The notes below the pieces were generated by a model. That model did not search any database. It was not told the DNA's origin and saw only the letters and a list, made by a program, of their open reading frames with translations. Both the position numbers and the translations under genes were made by a program. Below are positions 8,401-16,985 of a DNA stretch of 64,000 nucleotides, piece after piece. The stretch comes from Candidatus Mycobacterium methanotrophicum (GTDB lineage Bacteria; Actinomycetota; Actinomycetes; Mycobacteriales; Mycobacteriaceae): contig NZ_CP097320.1 in assembly GCF_023515995.1 (NCBI RefSeq), positions 4,588,001 through 4,652,000 of the forward strand, written 5' to 3'. Every line of letters begins with the position of its first letter. Positions within the stretch are counted from its first letter, which is position 1.

Positions 8401-10330
8401 GGCGTTGTTGCGTCGCACGTCGTTGCGTCAGGCTGTCGCCGACGGCGTCGCAATCGCGGTGGCCGCCGTGCCGGAAGGCCTGCCGTTGGTGGCCACCCTG
8501 TCCCAGCTCGCCGCCGCCCGGCGGCTGTCGGCGCGCGGGGTGCTGGTCCGCGCACCGCGCACGATCGAAGCACTGGGTCGAGTCGACACCGTGTGTTTCG
8601 ACAAGACCGGCACGCTCACCGAAAACCGCCTGCGCGTAGTGCGTTCGGCGCCGGCCTCAGCCAACCCGCGAGGCCCTTTGCCCGACCTTGCTGACCCCCA
8701 GGCCGCCCACGTTCTGAGGACCGCGGCGCGCGCGACCACCCAACCGCAGGAGGGGCAGGGGCACGCCCACGCCACCGACGAGGCGATTCTCGAGGCGGCG
8801 GATTCGCTCATCCGCGGAGGCGATTCGGACTGGAACCTCATCGCCGAGGTGCCCTTTGAGTCCAGTCGCGGCTTCGCCGCGGCGATCGGCAGCCTTCGCG
8901 GGGACCCGAAAGCCCCGTTGCTGGTGCTGAAGGGGGCTCCAGAGGTGGTCTTGCCGCGCTGCCGGTCCGCGCATCCGCAGGCCGACCAAGACCATGCCGA
9001 GTCGTTGGTTCACAGCCTTGCCGAGCAAGGCTTGCGGGTGCTGGCGGTGGCGCAGCGCCGCTGGGAACACGAGACCGAGGACGACGAAGACACCGATGCC
9101 GACGCCGTCGACGCTGCCGCGCTGGATCTCGAGTTGATCGGCTACATCGGTTTGGCGGACACCGCACGCCCATCGGCGCGCCCGCTGATCGAGGCGCTGC
9201 AGGACGCCGACCGCAACGTCGTGCTGATCACCGGCGATCACCCCGTCACCGCGCGAGCGATCGCCCGCCAGCTGGGCCTGCCAGCGGACGCGCGGGTGAT
9301 CACCGGAGCCGAACTGAGCGGCCTCGACGAGGACGCCTGCGCCAAACTCGCCGCCGACGTGCAGGTCTTCGCCCGGGTCAGCCCGGAACAAAAGGTGCAG
9401 ATCGTCGGGGCGCTGCAGCGTTGCGGGCGAGTGACCGCGATGGTCGGCGACGGCGCCAACGACGCCGCCGCGATCCGGATGGCCGACGTGGGCATCGGGG
9501 TGAGCGGTCGAGGTTCTTCAGCCGCCCGCGGCGCCGCCGACATCGTGTTGACCGAGGACGACCTGGGCGTGTTGCTCGACGCGTTGGTCGAGGGCCGCGG
9601 GATGTGGGCCGGTGTGCGCGATGCGGTGACGATCCTGGTCGGTGGCAACGTCGGCGAGGTTCTGTTCACCATCATCGGTACGGCACTCGGCACCGGACGG
9701 GCGCCGATCGGAACCCGTCAGCTTCTGCTGGTGAACCTGCTGACCGACATGTTCCCCGCGCTCGCGGTCTCCGTCACACCGCAGTTCGACGAACCCGAAG
9801 CCGACGAGTACAAGACGGAGGAGGAAGCCGACGAGGCACGCCGTGCCTACCAGAGATCGGTGCTCACGGCGCCGACACCTTCGCTGGACGCTCCGCTGAT
9901 GCGGCAGATCGTCACCCGCGGCGCTGTCACGGCTGCCGGCGCAACGGCGGCCTGGGCTATCGGGCGTTGGACTCCGGGCACCGAAAGGCGCACGGCAACA
10001 ATGGGATTGACTGCTCTAGTGACGACGCAGCTGGCCCAGACGCTGCTGGCCCGGCGGCACAGCCCGCTGGTCGTGGCGACTGCGTTGGGCAGCTCCGCAG
10101 TGCTGGTCGCCATCGTCCAGACTCCAGGCGTCAGCCAGTTCTTCGGCTGCACGCCGCTGGGGCCGGTCGCCTGGACGGGTGTGGCTGGCGCCACCGCGGC
10201 GGCCACCGGCCTATCGGTGTTGGCGCCCAACTTTTTGGCCAAGGCCGCCGGAATCGCCGAGGCCGACGAAACGTGCTGCTCGGATTCGCGTTTCGGCACC
10301 CAGCGGCGGGCACTGCCAGCAAGATCATGA
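5465..10330 (+). CDS. ctpI: cation-transporting P-type ATPase, CtpI type
   Basis: A 1,621-residue membrane ATPase, matching the unusual length of mycobacterial CtpI (about 1,630) and far longer than ordinary P-type pumps because of a roughly 700-residue N-terminal region. Catalytic motifs: actuator TGES near residue 890, membrane PEGLP near 1003, phosphorylation DKTGT near 1046, and hinge GDGAND near 1328. PEGLP rather than CPx points to a P2-like Ca/Mg-type pump rather than a heavy-metal P1B pump; the ion is not established. C-terminal hydrophobic helices follow. The ATG at 5465 is the first in a frame open to 10330. The IS target gene fadD begins 33 bp downstream. Confidence 0.9.
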   Translation: MRVPDVAAVVGGLTGGAVDMLKAGMNGVASAADTVQMLAGPVVNSVSQSTARVLGTSSSADGSANGAAATVRWRSGRRVHLDLDPLSPFPRWHEHAALVEGPVRKVPGVVAAHVEGSLGRLVLEFEDGADSDAVVDRVRDILASAAAGLAAAEPEAEIRTAPFADPGNPLAILVPLTAAAMDVVAIGAAVTGWVVRLPVAPRTARGAAAILNHQPRMVSVLESRLGRVGTDLTLTATAAFVNGLTQAVGTPVLDLAQRSLQISEAAAHRRRWSDREPELASPKRPQAPVVPIISSAGADSQALRHNWAGAEAGEASHVVVGGAIDSAMDAAKGAMAGPIEEYADQAANGSLIAAAGALLAGGSAEDAADAVLAGVPRAAHLGRQAFATVLGRGFADAGQLVLDPGALRRLDRVQVVVIDGAALRGDNRAVLKAQGDLPGWDEDRVYEVADALLHAEQPPEPDPDELPATGAHLRWIPAQGPSAMPAQGLERGDLVVDGERVGSVEVGWEVDPFAIPLLQIAHRTGARVVLRHVAGTQDLAASVAASHPAGTPLLSVVRELRVDRGPVLLITALHRDFASTDTLAALAIADVAVALDDPLAATPWTADIITGTDLAAAVRILSALPAARRISESSVNLAKGGTTLAGLLLVTGEPGRVSNPLSPRRWLNPVNAAAASALAAGAYSAGKVLRQPDPTPQPLTAWHALDPEIVYSRLAGRIQPLTVEAGTAPWRRVLEDLYYEPLMAPLRRPLNRTRQLLEATRHELADPLTPILAVGAAASAIVGSNVDALLVAGVMTVNALTGGAQRLRADAAAAELFAEQDQLARRVVVPAVATTRRRLEAARHAERTVTVAASALRPGDVIDLSAPDVVPADARLLVAEDLEVDESLLTGESLPVDKQVDAVAASDPDRASMLFEGSTIVAGHARAIVVATGAGTAAHRVISAVVDIESAAGVQARLRELTAKVLPLTLAGGAAVTGLALLRRTSLRQAVADGVAIAVAAVPEGLPLVATLSQLAAARRLSARGVLVRAPRTIEALGRVDTVCFDKTGTLTENRLRVVRSAPASANPRGPLPDLADPQAAHVLRTAARATTQPQEGQGHAHATDEAILEAADSLIRGGDSDWNLIAEVPFESSRGFAAAIGSLRGDPKAPLLVLKGAPEVVLPRCRSAHPQADQDHAESLVHSLAEQGLRVLAVAQRRWEHETEDDEDTDADAVDAAALDLELIGYIGLADTARPSARPLIEALQDADRNVVLITGDHPVTARAIARQLGLPADARVITGAELSGLDEDACAKLAADVQVFARVSPEQKVQIVGALQRCGRVTAMVGDGANDAAAIRMADVGIGVSGRGSSAARGAADIVLTEDDLGVLLDALVEGRGMWAGVRDAVTILVGGNVGEVLFTIIGTALGTGRAPIGTRQLLLVNLLTDMFPALAVSVTPQFDEPEADEYKTEEEADEARRAYQRSVLTAPTPSLDAPLMRQIVTRGAVTAAGATAAWAIGRWTPGTERRTATMGLTALVTTQLAQTLLARRHSPLVVATALGSSAVLVAIVQTPGVSQFFGCTPLGPVAWTGVAGATAAATGLSVLAPNFLAKAAGIAEADETCCSDSRFGTQRRALPARS

Positions 10331-10372
10331 GTGCGCGTTTCCGAGCAACTCAGGGGAAGTCCGATGACCCAG

Positions 10373-10380
10373 ACAAGTCC
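10373..10380. repeat. 8-bp target-site duplication, left copy (ACAAGTCC)
   Basis: ACAAGTCC directly abuts the left inverted repeat of the ISL3-family element and recurs exactly at 11770-11777 next to the right inverted repeat. Eight bases is the duplication length known for the ISL3 family. Confidence 0.93.
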
Positions 10381-11769
10381 GGCTCTTCTGCCATAGTCGT
10401 GGGTTCGTGACCAGGGGTTTTGGGGCGCAACGCCGTGTCCTGCTTACGTTTTGGACTGCAATCGGGTTCAAGACGGAAGGGGTGTACGGCGTTGCGCAAA
10501 TCCAGGGTATTCGCGACGGTCCTCGGTGGCCAGGACATGGTCATCGACGACGTGATGATCGAGACCGAGACTTCGCGCGGCAAACAGCCGGTGACCAGCG
10601 AAGCGCTGGTGTTTGCGGTGCGGCCCAAGGCAAACCAGGCCAGCCGGTGCTCGCGGTGCCAGAAACGCTGTCCGGGCTATGACGGCGGGGACGCGATCAG
10701 GCGCTGGCGCAGCCTGGATCTGGGGACGACGAAGGCCTATCTGCAGGCCGCCGCACCGCGGGTAGCCTGCCCCGAGCATGGAGTGGTGGTGGCGCATGTG
10801 CCCTGGGCGCGGCCCGGCGCCCGCCACACCTGGGCGTTTGAGGACACAGCCGCGTGGCTGAGCGCGCATGCCGCCATCAGTGTGGTCGCGGTGTTTTTGC
10901 GGGTGGCCTGGCGCACCATCGCCGCGATCGTGGGCCGGGTGGTCGCCGATGGCCGCGACACCAACGACCTGCTCGTCGGACTGACCCGCATCGGCATCGA
11001 CGAGATCGCCTACCGCAAAGGCCACCGCTACTTGACGTGCGTGATCGACCACACGACAGGCAGGTTGGTGTGGGCCGCCGAAGGCCGCAACAAAGACACC
11101 CTGGGCCGGTTCTTCGACCAGCTCGGCGCCGAACGTGCCGCGGCGTTGACTCACGTCAGCTGTGATGGGGCGGAATGGATTCACGCCGTGCTGCGGGACC
11201 GGGCCCCGGCCGCGGTGATCTGCCTGGATCCGTTTCATGTCGTGGCCTGGGCGCTCAAGGCCCTCGACAAGGTGCGGGTGCGTACCATGGCCCGCGCCGG
11301 CGTCCGCGACCGGCATGCGATGTGGGCGGTGCGCAAGAACCCGGCCGACTTGACCGGTGAGCAACGCACCAGCCTGGCCGCAATCACGGCTACCAACGCC
11401 ACGCTGTATCGGGCGTATTTGCTCAAAGAGCAACTCCGCGAAGTCTTCCGGGTCAAAGGGCGCGACGGCCGTCGTCTGCTGGCCGGTTGGCTGTCCTGGG
11501 CGTCGCACTCGCGCATCCCGGAGTTCGTCGCCGTAGCCCGCACCGTCCGCCGTCACAAGGAGCTCATCGGCAACACCCTCGACCACCAACTGTCGAATGC
11601 CCGCTCGGAAGCCACCAATACCCACCTGCGGGCCTTGACCAAGCGTGCGTACGGGTTTCACAGCCCTGAGGCGCTGATCGGCATGGCCATGCTCACCCGC
11701 GGCGGCCTGTGCCCCGCACTACCCGGCCGAGCAGCATGAAACCCGACCCACGGAAACGTCAGGAGATCC
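10381..11769 (+). mobile_element. ISL3-family insertion sequence, complete (1,389 bp)
   Basis: The boundaries are set by terminal inverted repeats and an exact 8-bp target duplication. The left end (10381-10407, beginning GGCTCTTCTG) and the reverse complement of the right end (11743-11769, beginning GGATCTCCTG) match at 19 of 27 positions, including a CGTGGGT block. One transposase gene fills the element and appears intact. Because the target duplication is perfect, insertion was probably recent compared with the decay of the host fadD gene. Confidence 0.92.
10492..11739 (+). CDS. ISL3-family transposase
   Basis: About 415 residues from a TTG at 10492 (LRKSRVFATVLGG, the typical ISL3 beginning); the open frame reaches back to 10420. 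An N-terminal zinc-binding region has paired cysteines (CSRCQKRCPGYD, then ACPEHGVVV). The DDE core shows IGIDEIAYRKGHRYLT, then DPFHVVAWALKALDKV and, towards the end, NARSEATNTHLRAL. Length and all core motifs are present and no frameshift is seen, so the enzyme is probably active. The start codon is uncertain: a GAAGG lies 12 bp upstream of the TTG. Confidence 0.88.
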   Translation: MRKSRVFATVLGGQDMVIDDVMIETETSRGKQPVTSEALVFAVRPKANQASRCSRCQKRCPGYDGGDAIRRWRSLDLGTTKAYLQAAAPRVACPEHGVVVAHVPWARPGARHTWAFEDTAAWLSAHAAISVVAVFLRVAWRTIAAIVGRVVADGRDTNDLLVGLTRIGIDEIAYRKGHRYLTCVIDHTTGRLVWAAEGRNKDTLGRFFDQLGAERAAALTHVSCDGAEWIHAVLRDRAPAAVICLDPFHVVAWALKALDKVRVRTMARAGVRDRHAMWAVRKNPADLTGEQRTSLAAITATNATLYRAYLLKEQLREVFRVKGRDGRRLLAGWLSWASHSRIPEFVAVARTVRRHKELIGNTLDHQLSNARSEATNTHLRALTKRAYGFHSPEALIGMAMLTRGGLCPALPGRAA

Positions 11770-11777
11770 ACAAGTCC
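11770..11777. repeat. 8-bp target-site duplication, right copy (ACAAGTCC)
   Basis: Exact duplicate of 10373-10380, immediately outside the right inverted repeat. The fadD reading frame resumes here. Confidence 0.93.
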
Positions 11778-12774
11778 TCCCAATTTGGCACTGCTGTTCC
11801 TACACCGCGTTGATACATCCGCAGATCGGGAAGCGTTCCGCTACCCCGACAATGAGGCCAGCGGCAAATGGGCTTCGGTCACCTGGAAGCAGACCGCCTT
11901 GCGGGTCGAAGCGCTGACTGCCGGCCTGCTGGCGCTGGGCGTCGCGGCCGAGGATCGGATCGGCATCGCATCGACCACCCGATTCGAATGGATCCTGGCC
12001 GACCTGGCGATCATGTGTACCGGCGCGGCAACCACCACCGTCTACCCGAGCACCAACGCCGACGACACGGCCTACATCCTCGCCGACTCCGAGTCGCGGA
12101 TCGTCTTCGCCGAAGACGACACCCAACTGGTCCAGCTCAAAGAGCACCGTAATGAGTTGCCCAACCTCGCCAACGTGGTCGTCTTCGAGGGAGCTGGCGA
12201 CGGCGACTGGGTACCCGGCAAACCCAAAGGGATGCGGCTGCGCCACGAGGCGTGGGTCTACACCGGCGCCGCGATCCGCGACATGGACCTGCTCGGCGAA
12301 GACGACGTGCAACTGCTGTGGCTGCCGCTCGCGCATTCGCGGCCGGCCTCTTGATCCTGGAAGGCTCCGGGCTGACCGAGTCGGCCGGCGCGGGCTTCAT
12401 CAACCGTCCCGACAACTACAAGCTCGGCACGGTAGGTCTGCCGTTCGAGGGCACCGAGGTGCGGATCAGCGAAGCGGGCGAGGTCCAGTTCCGCAGTAAA
12501 TGCGTGATGGCCGGCTACCACCGCCCGTACGCCAGCCAATTCATGGTGTTCGTCGAGGGACGCAATTTCGTTGCCTTGGTCGCCCTCGATTCCGACGCGA
12601 TCAGCGGCTGGGCCAAAGAGCACGGCAAGAAGCTCAACGCCAACCTCAATCGGTGGGAGACCATCAAGAAATGGGCTCTGCTTGACCACGAACTCTCGGT
12701 CGAGACTGGCGAACTCACACCCTCGCTCAAGGTGAAGCGCGGTGTCGTCGCCGAGCAGATCAAGGAAACGTTGA

Positions 12775-13563
12775 ATGCCTTCTACTCCTGAACCCGTCGA
12801 GCCCGGCATCGAGCAATCCGATCAGGTCCCCGATGCCGTCAATGCGGCCCCGCCTGGACATCTTCTGCGCGCGCTGGAATGGCGCACCGGCATCGAATAT
12901 CTGGTCACTCTCGCGGCCGCCCGACGGATGGCCGACTGGCCTCGCGGTGACGGCCATCCGGTTCTGGTGATCCCGGGATTCCTGGCCGGACCGTTTTCGA
13001 CGCAGCTCCTGCGTGATGTGGTGCGCCGCTTGAACTATCGGGTCTACGACTGGGGTTTGGGCTACAACCTGGGTTACCGGGCCAGCATGAAGGAAACGCT
13101 GCCGGCGCGCCTGCGCCACATCCGAGAACGGGCCGATGGGCGCAATGTGAGCGTCATCGGCTGGAGCGCCGGCGGGATCTATGCCCGGGAACTGGCGCGC
13201 GCCTTCCCTGATGATGTCCGGTCGGTGATCACGCTGGGATCCCCGTTTCGCGGGAACCATCGGGCCAGCACCGCGTGGACCGTCTGGCGACTGGTCAACC
13301 GCGGCAGCGAGGCTACCGAAGCCGTCTCCGCAGCCGCGCAGCTACGCCGCGACCAGCCGTTGACCGTTCCGACGACCTGTATCTACAGCAAAAGCGACGG
13401 CATCGTGGCGTGGCAGTGCTGTACCAGCTTGCCCGCACCGCAGACCGAAAACGTCGAAGTACACAGCAGCCACCTCGGCTACGGCCACAACGTGCAGACG
13501 CTGTCGGTGATCGCCGACCGTCTCGCGCAGCCGGAAGGCCGCTGGCGGCCGTTTCGGCGCTGA
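12775..13563 (+). CDS. alpha/beta hydrolase (esterase/lipase type)
   Basis: 262 residues. VLVIPGFLAGPFSTQLL holds the oxyanion-hole turn, VIGWSAGGIYARELAR the GxSxG nucleophile elbow, CIYSKSDGIV the likely acid, and HLGYGHNVQTL the likely catalytic histidine. This fits a soluble lipase/esterase-like hydrolase; the substrate is unknown. The ATG lies inside the end of the broken fadD gene (17-bp overlap), so it was probably co-transcribed with the acyl-CoA synthetase. It now has no evident promoter except what survives upstream or read-through from the IS. Confidence 0.85.
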   Translation: MPSTPEPVEPGIEQSDQVPDAVNAAPPGHLLRALEWRTGIEYLVTLAAARRMADWPRGDGHPVLVIPGFLAGPFSTQLLRDVVRRLNYRVYDWGLGYNLGYRASMKETLPARLRHIRERADGRNVSVIGWSAGGIYARELARAFPDDVRSVITLGSPFRGNHRASTAWTVWRLVNRGSEATEAVSAAAQLRRDQPLTVPTTCIYSKSDGIVAWQCCTSLPAPQTENVEVHSSHLGYGHNVQTLSVIADRLAQPEGRWRPFRR

Positions 13564-13573
13564 GCCGCCGCCC

Positions 13574-14067
13574 TTAGCTCGGCAGCTCCTTTCGCAGCAC
13601 CTTTCCCCGGAAGTTTTCGCAGAATCGGTGTGGGCTCGATCGTCCTGGTGCGCACCAGTGCGAAGTACACCGGGTTGACGTCGACACCGACGGCGTGTAG
13701 TTCTGGTGCCACGCTGCGCAGCCAGCGGTCGAAGGCCCCCTTGGATGCCTGGTAGACACCCCACTGCGGACCCGGCGGGACGCGCACCGCCACGCTCGAA
13801 ACGTTGACGATGCGCCCGCGGCCCTGCTCTCGCATGGCGGGAAGGACACTCAGCAGCAGCTGAATCGGACCCCGGTAGTTGATGCCGTGCGACGACCAGG
13901 ACCGTAGCTCCTGCCCCGGCGACCTTGCGGGCCGTCGCTTCGCCGACGCCGAAGGACGCTCCGGTCACCAGCACGGTCTTTCCGGAAATCGCGCCGCGCA
14001 ACTTGTCCGGATCAGAGATCCGCGCCGGATTGGCGAGCAGGTCGACGGCTTTCGCCGCCACATTCAT
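13574..14067 (-). pseudogene. short-chain dehydrogenase/reductase, internally deleted
   Basis: It starts normally (MNVAAKAVDLLANPARI; cofactor motif TGASFGVG; VLVVAR). It then jumps with a frame change near 13890 into NYRGPIQLLLSVLPAMRE, followed by VNVSSVAVRVPPGPQWG and the active-site YQASK. About 80 residues between strand 2 and helix 4 are missing, including the NNAG segment, and the C-terminus is cut after TPILRKLPGK. The cofactor domain can no longer fold. Normal relatives have about 290 residues. Confidence 0.8.
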
Positions 14068-14286
14068 CAGCCAATTCTCCTCCTGTCGGCATGCTACGGG
14101 CTGAACAGAAGTCGGCGGTGTCCACCGCAGTGTCGGGGGCCACTGAGGGCAACGTCGGGGTAGACAGCTGTGGGCATCGTGATCGGGTCTCGCCCTTCCG
14201 CATCATCGAGCGCGCGGCTTCTAATTCATCGGTCACAGCAGTACCGCAAGCTGGGAACCGGCCTGTTTCGCAAAAGAAGCCGTATG

Positions 14287-14301
14287 CGATATCAGATATC
14301 G
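14287..14301. promoter_or_regulatory. perfect 15-bp palindrome upstream of the LuxE-like gene
   Basis: CGATATCAGATATCG is a perfect inverted repeat around a central A. A second palindrome, GTGATATCAC, lies at 14329-14338, so three GATATC cores fall within 50 bp in the otherwise gene-free 14068-14518 stretch. The arrangement suggests a dimeric repressor site controlling the downstream lux-like pair. No regulator gene is adjacent. Confidence 0.4.
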
Positions 14302-14518
14302 AAGCGATCGGTTGACGTCAGTCGGCGCGTGATATCACATGCGCCGCGAAACGCAGAGCAACTACAGACCCAGCCGATAAGGCTCCTGGGGCTGGTGTGG
14401 CAAACTGTGCACAACTGTGACCGACAGAGAGATGTCGCCCCGGTTAACCCTGCACGAAAACCATTCTCGATGAGGCAGATTCGCCGCGGCGGATTGCTTG
14501 GGTGATCGGGACTGCGAC

Positions 14519-15616
14519 ATGATCGATGGCGTGGCCGACATCGATTTCTCGTTGCTGGATGTGCCGCGGTCGGCGCCGGTCGACGACCCCAAGGCGTACT
14601 TACGCGCTGCGATCGCCTGGCACTTCGGCGACGATACCGGCAGCACGTTCTGGTTACGCGCGGCGCGCACGCTCAACTTCAACCCGCTAACCGATGTCAA
14701 CACCTTCACCGATTTGCGGCTTTTCCCCAACCTGCTGAAGGACCTGCGGAGCGTCCCCGTTGAACAGTTGATCCCGCGCGGATACGGATCCCCGCCGCCG
14801 CTTCCGCAGATATTCGAGTCCGGCGGCACCACAGGTGCGCCCAAAAGGACGGTGCAGCTGCCTGATTGGATCGAACAAGTAGTCCAGTGGCAAACCGAGG
14901 ACTTCGCCAACGGCGGATTTCTGCGCGGCCGTGGCTTCGTCTGCATGATGCCGAGTGGGCCACACGGGGTGGGCTACTTTTCTCGGCTGGTCTCCGAACG
15001 ACTCGGCTCAGTTTTTCACGCGATCGACTTGGATCCCCGATGGGTCAAGAGGCTTGCCGCCCCGGAGGTGTCCGCTTACGTCGACCACCTCATCGAGCAG
15101 ACCGTGCATATTCTTGCGACCCAAGACGTGGCAAATCTGCACACCACTCCCCCGCTGCTCGAGGCCATGGCTCGTAACGACCACGTGGCGAACCTGGTGA
15201 ACGGGAAGGTTCGCTTCCTACTGCTCAGCGGTGCCCACGTGGACGTCGATACACTCGACTTGCTGCGCGAGATCTTTCCGAATACGGCGATCACGATGGT
15301 GTTTGGCAGCACCATGATTCTCTCCCAAGCGATGACTCGCCCGAACGACGGCGGCGATCAGTTCATTTTCGATCCGCGCTCGCCCTATGTGGTCTTTTCG
15401 GTGGTCGATCCCGACACGGGCCAGGAAGTGCCCTACGGGCAGCGCGGGCAGGTGGTGATGAACCATCTCAGCAAGGGCATGCTCCTTCCGAACAACCTTG
15501 AGCGCGACAGCGCGATCCGGCTGCCGGGACCCCAAGGCCAAGTTGGCGATTCGCTTAGCGAGGTACGTCCCGTCGCGGCTTTCGAAGGTGAGCCAGTCAT
15601 CGAAGGCGTCTACTGA
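14519..15616 (+). CDS. LuxE/PaaK-like acyl-activating (acyl-protein synthetase) protein
   Basis: About 365 residues from ATG 14519; an in-frame TTG lies at 14498. It resembles the ANL-superfamily branch that includes LuxE acyl-protein synthetase and phenylacetate-CoA ligase. The phosphate-binding loop is FESGGTTGAPKR near residue 100, followed by MMPSGPHGVGYFSRLV, LLLSGAHVDVDTLDLL and ITMVFGSTMIL. The protein stops before a full C-terminal ligase domain, as LuxE proteins do (about 370 residues). Its stop shares one base with the start of a LuxC-like reductase. It presumably activates an acyl group for reduction by the partner; the acyl substrate is unknown. Confidence 0.7.
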   Translation: MIDGVADIDFSLLDVPRSAPVDDPKAYLRAAIAWHFGDDTGSTFWLRAARTLNFNPLTDVNTFTDLRLFPNLLKDLRSVPVEQLIPRGYGSPPPLPQIFESGGTTGAPKRTVQLPDWIEQVVQWQTEDFANGGFLRGRGFVCMMPSGPHGVGYFSRLVSERLGSVFHAIDLDPRWVKRLAAPEVSAYVDHLIEQTVHILATQDVANLHTTPPLLEAMARNDHVANLVNGKVRFLLLSGAHVDVDTLDLLREIFPNTAITMVFGSTMILSQAMTRPNDGGDQFIFDPRSPYVVFSVVDPDTGQEVPYGQRGQVVMNHLSKGMLLPNNLERDSAIRLPGPQGQVGDSLSEVRPVAAFEGEPVIEGVY

Positions 15617-16977
15617 TGCGCATCGATGCGCTCGGGCCCAGCGGCGCGTACCACACCCGCAACCGCGAAATTGTCATAACCACCGCCGGCGCCGCGGTTG
15701 TCGATCTCGGTATCGTGCCGCCGCTGTATGTCTCGCGCACTATCACCGCTCAACGCGACACGCGACCGCTGCCGGCGCGACAACGCGAAGCCGCGTTGGC
15801 CGTAGCCGCCGACGCTTTCGCCACCGGGGTGATCGCGGGACTGAACTTCGACGACTACGCCGAGCTGGCCAGCGAGATCTCTGGGATCCCGATCGCGGTC
15901 ACGCGGTCGAGCGCACGCGGCGTGGCCGATGCTGTGGCTTTGGCATTCAACGCGGTGCAGCTGGCCCGACCGACCGGCGCCGTCCCGGATTGGCACGACA
16001 GGCGCCCCCGCAACGGCGCCGCGGTGTGGGTGCGGCGAGGGAGCGTGTTCGGCGTACTGGCGTCTGGGAACGGCCCGGGCGTGCACGGGCTGTGGCCTCA
16101 GGCGCTCGCGCTGGGCTACCGGGTGGCAGTCCGCCCGTCGCGTCGTGAGCCACTCACCGCGCACCGGTTGGTTCACGCGTTGCGAGAGGCGGGATTTCGG
16201 CCCGAAGACGCGGTGTACCTGCCGACCGATCATCGCGGCGCCGGCGAGATCATCCGATCGGCCGACCGCACCATGGTCTACGGGAGTCAAGCCGTCGTCG
16301 ACAGATACGCCAACGACCCGACGGTGATGGTCAACGGGCCGGGCCGGGCCAAGATTCTGATCACCGCCGATCAGGACTGGCGTGCCTACCTGGACGTCAT
16401 CACCGATTCGATCGCCAACCTGGGCGGAATCGCATGCGTCAACACGACCGCCGTACTCTATGAGGGCGATCCCACGCCTCTGGCCCGTGCGATCGGCGAA
16501 CGGCTTTCGGCAATTGAAGTACTGCCGATCGATGATGAGCGAGCGATACTGCCCACCAAAAACATCGACCAGGCAAAGGCTTTAGCGAGTTATCTGATGA
16601 CTGCGGCGGCAGGCAGCACCCCGGTGCTCGGCTCCGACCAGGTGGTCGCCGCGCTGACCGATTGCTGTGCCGCACTGCGCCCGGCTGTGCATCTCATGGC
16701 CACGCCCGACGTCGCGAAGCTCAATGTGGAGCTGCCATTTCCATGTGTGTGGGTCTCACCGTGGTCACGCTCCGATGGTGTGGATCCGCTGCGGAACTCG
16801 TTGGTGCTCAACGCAATCACCGACGACGAAGACCTGATCGACGATCTGTTGGCCGAACCGACCATCGCCAATGTCTACCGCGGCCACCATCCGACCTATT
16901 ACGGGGCGCCCGAAATCCCGCACGACGGGTTTCTCGCCGACTTCTTGATGCGCACCAAAGGCTTTATTCGCGACTGA
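15616..16977 (+). CDS. LuxC-like acyl-CoA/acyl-protein reductase (aldehyde dehydrogenase superfamily)
   Basis: A 453-residue protein close in size to LuxC. The ALDH-type nucleotide region shows FGVLASGNGPGVHGLW and YRVAVRPSRREPLTAHRL. The likely catalytic cysteine lies in GGIACVNTT near residue 274, followed by YRGHHPTYYGAP near the end. In the lux system LuxC reduces an acyl group delivered by LuxE to a fatty aldehyde with NADPH. Here the two genes overlap TGATG-style without luxA/B or luxD, so aldehyde production for another pathway is inferred. The convergent SDR 8 bp downstream could reduce the aldehyde further. Confidence 0.75.
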   Translation: MRIDALGPSGAYHTRNREIVITTAGAAVVDLGIVPPLYVSRTITAQRDTRPLPARQREAALAVAADAFATGVIAGLNFDDYAELASEISGIPIAVTRSSARGVADAVALAFNAVQLARPTGAVPDWHDRRPRNGAAVWVRRGSVFGVLASGNGPGVHGLWPQALALGYRVAVRPSRREPLTAHRLVHALREAGFRPEDAVYLPTDHRGAGEIIRSADRTMVYGSQAVVDRYANDPTVMVNGPGRAKILITADQDWRAYLDVITDSIANLGGIACVNTTAVLYEGDPTPLARAIGERLSAIEVLPIDDERAILPTKNIDQAKALASYLMTAAAGSTPVLGSDQVVAALTDCCAALRPAVHLMATPDVAKLNVELPFPCVWVSPWSRSDGVDPLRNSLVLNAITDDEDLIDDLLAEPTIANVYRGHHPTYYGAPEIPHDGFLADFLMRTKGFIRD

Positions 16978-16985
16978 GACTTCCC

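Larger units (their letters stand above)
10364..12791 (+). pseudogene. long-chain acyl-CoA synthetase (FadD), IS-interrupted and internally deleted
   Basis: The start (ATG 10364, preceded by AGGGGAAG) encodes MTQTS before an ISL3-family element enters; removing the element and one target copy restores MTQTSPPNLALLFLHRV. The rest is also damaged. After LLGEDDVQLLWLPLAHS the frame changes and jumps to LILEGSGLTESAG, losing about 100 residues including the AMP-binding loop. Further blocks are missing between CVMAGYHRPY and SQFMVFVEGRNFV (the hinge region) and between KEHGKKLNANLN and RWETIKKWALL. The tail ends KVKRGVVAEQIKE, as in FadD15-like ligases of about 600 residues. The stop overlaps the following hydrolase start. 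Confidence 0.88.

Noticed and set aside
5601..9693. Several long open frames opposite ctpI (for example 9238-9693 and 8657-9391 minus)
   Set aside because: Antisense shadows of a high-GC gene; no motif, and ctpI is unambiguous on the plus strand.
10468..11661. 397-codon open frame antisense to the transposase
   Set aside because: It mirrors the transposase third-position GC; no recognisable domain.
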